From NCBI GenBank assembly GCA_026981645.1, contig JALSII010000025.1, positions 1-64,000 of the forward strand: DNA of 64,000 nt, in the 5' to 3' direction. Below are positions 63,881 through 64,000 of this stretch, piece by piece (position 1 is the stretch's first letter; every line of letters starts with the position of its first letter). A model generated the notes under the pieces. The model searched no databases. It was given only the letters and a program-made list of their open reading frames with translations, and was not told the DNA's origin. This stretch comes from Hyphomicrobiales bacterium. GTDB lineage: Bacteria > Pseudomonadota > Alphaproteobacteria > Rhizobiales > Devosiaceae. The position numbers were made by a program, and so were the translations under genes.

Positions 63881-63902
63881 GCAGGTTTCCTCCGCAAACT
63901 CT

Positions 63903-63935
63903 CGGGGGCGCCTCCTAAGGTGCCCCCGGTTTTTT
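63903..63935 (+). terminator. Terminator-like hairpin after the sugar-binding protein gene
   Basis: CGGGGGCGCC (63903-63912) pairs with GGTGCCCCCG (63919-63928), one G-T pair in ten, with a 6-base loop, then G and six Ts. This is a complete intrinsic terminator. Since the next gene starts 21 bases after it, read-through or partial termination must supply that gene. Confidence 0.85.
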
Positions 63936-63955
63936 GAAGTTCAGGGTGTAACCAG

Positions 63956-64000
63956 ATGCCTGCTAAGACACCGCGCAGAACTATTTTTGGATTTCTCGCC
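63956..64000 (+). CDS. Start of a further gene, probably sugar ABC permease (3' end missing)
   Basis: Fifteen codons are visible from the ATG at 63956, reading MPAKTPRRTIFGFLA, up to the window edge. A basic N-terminus before a hydrophobic start and the position right after a sugar-binding protein gene fit an ABC permease. The ribosome site is weak (AGGGTG). The function is inferred from position alone. Confidence 0.45.
   Translation, partial: MPAKTPRRTIFGFLA

Overview
The window looks like chromosomal DNA of an alphaproteobacterium, most likely of the order Hyphomicrobiales (Rhizobiales). The reasons are: an aapJQMP general amino-acid transporter, a fused cysNC, an NDUFS4-type complex I accessory gene, a DUF2336 gene, a full CtrA box (TTAA-N7-TTAAC), and the gene set hisI, folE, small Fe-S scaffold, yidD, thrS. 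The genus cannot be fixed from the sequence alone. I see no prophage, insertion sequence or CRISPR array, and none of the main genes is broken.

Layout. 1-10.2 kb is housekeeping: the end of a rhomboid protease gene, a SnoaL-like gene, hisI, folE, an IscU-like scaffold, yidD, thrS, a secreted protein, a nitroreductase, a lytic transglycosylase behind a CtrA box, a DUF2336 gene facing an HPt gene, and nadK. Two tRNA genes follow. 10.9-20.6 kb is an oxidative sugar-catabolism locus: a semialdehyde dehydrogenase, a hydroxypyruvate-isomerase-like gene, a GntR/FCD regulator, and an operon of aldose dehydrogenase, SMP-30 lactonase, mutarotase, Ldh-type dehydrogenase, esterase and a beta-sandwich protein of unknown function. 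Copies of a candidate operator lie in the gaps. 21.2-24.9 kb holds two tRNA-Glu genes and small genes (M15 peptidase, glyoxalase, two-domain cold-shock protein, DUF192, ketose epimerase). 24.9-31.2 kb is a TctDE two-component system with an orphan binding protein, divergent from tctCBA. 31.3-35.8 kb is an RND efflux pair. 36.8-39.9 kb has an isomerase and two Gfo/Idh/MocA oxidoreductases.

40-54.9 kb is largely nitrogen and sulfur metabolism: a complex I accessory gene, a PAP2 phosphatase, metC, aapJQMP, a second AapJ-like protein with an altered ligand pocket, the unit cysK-alaX-sseA, and cysD-cysNC for sulfate activation. 55.0-64.0 kb is a second sugar region. It has an SDR, dgoK and a GH42 beta-galactosidase (galactoside use), then a convergent operon of ABC ATPase, glycerol-1-phosphate-dehydrogenase-like protein, SIS isomerase and SDR. 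This operon diverges from a sugar-binding protein gene and the start of the next gene, probably a permease, which the window edge cuts.

Recurring themes: each of the three transporter operons has a strong hairpin right after its binding-protein gene. Two of the sugar loci are incomplete as textbook pathways, so they depend on genes elsewhere or on unfamiliar chemistry. The most promising novel material is the AraM/SIS/SDR/ABC operon, the GntR locus with its beta-sandwich protein, and the pocket-altered AapJ paralogue. No search or computation was run: family calls rest on motifs read in the translations.
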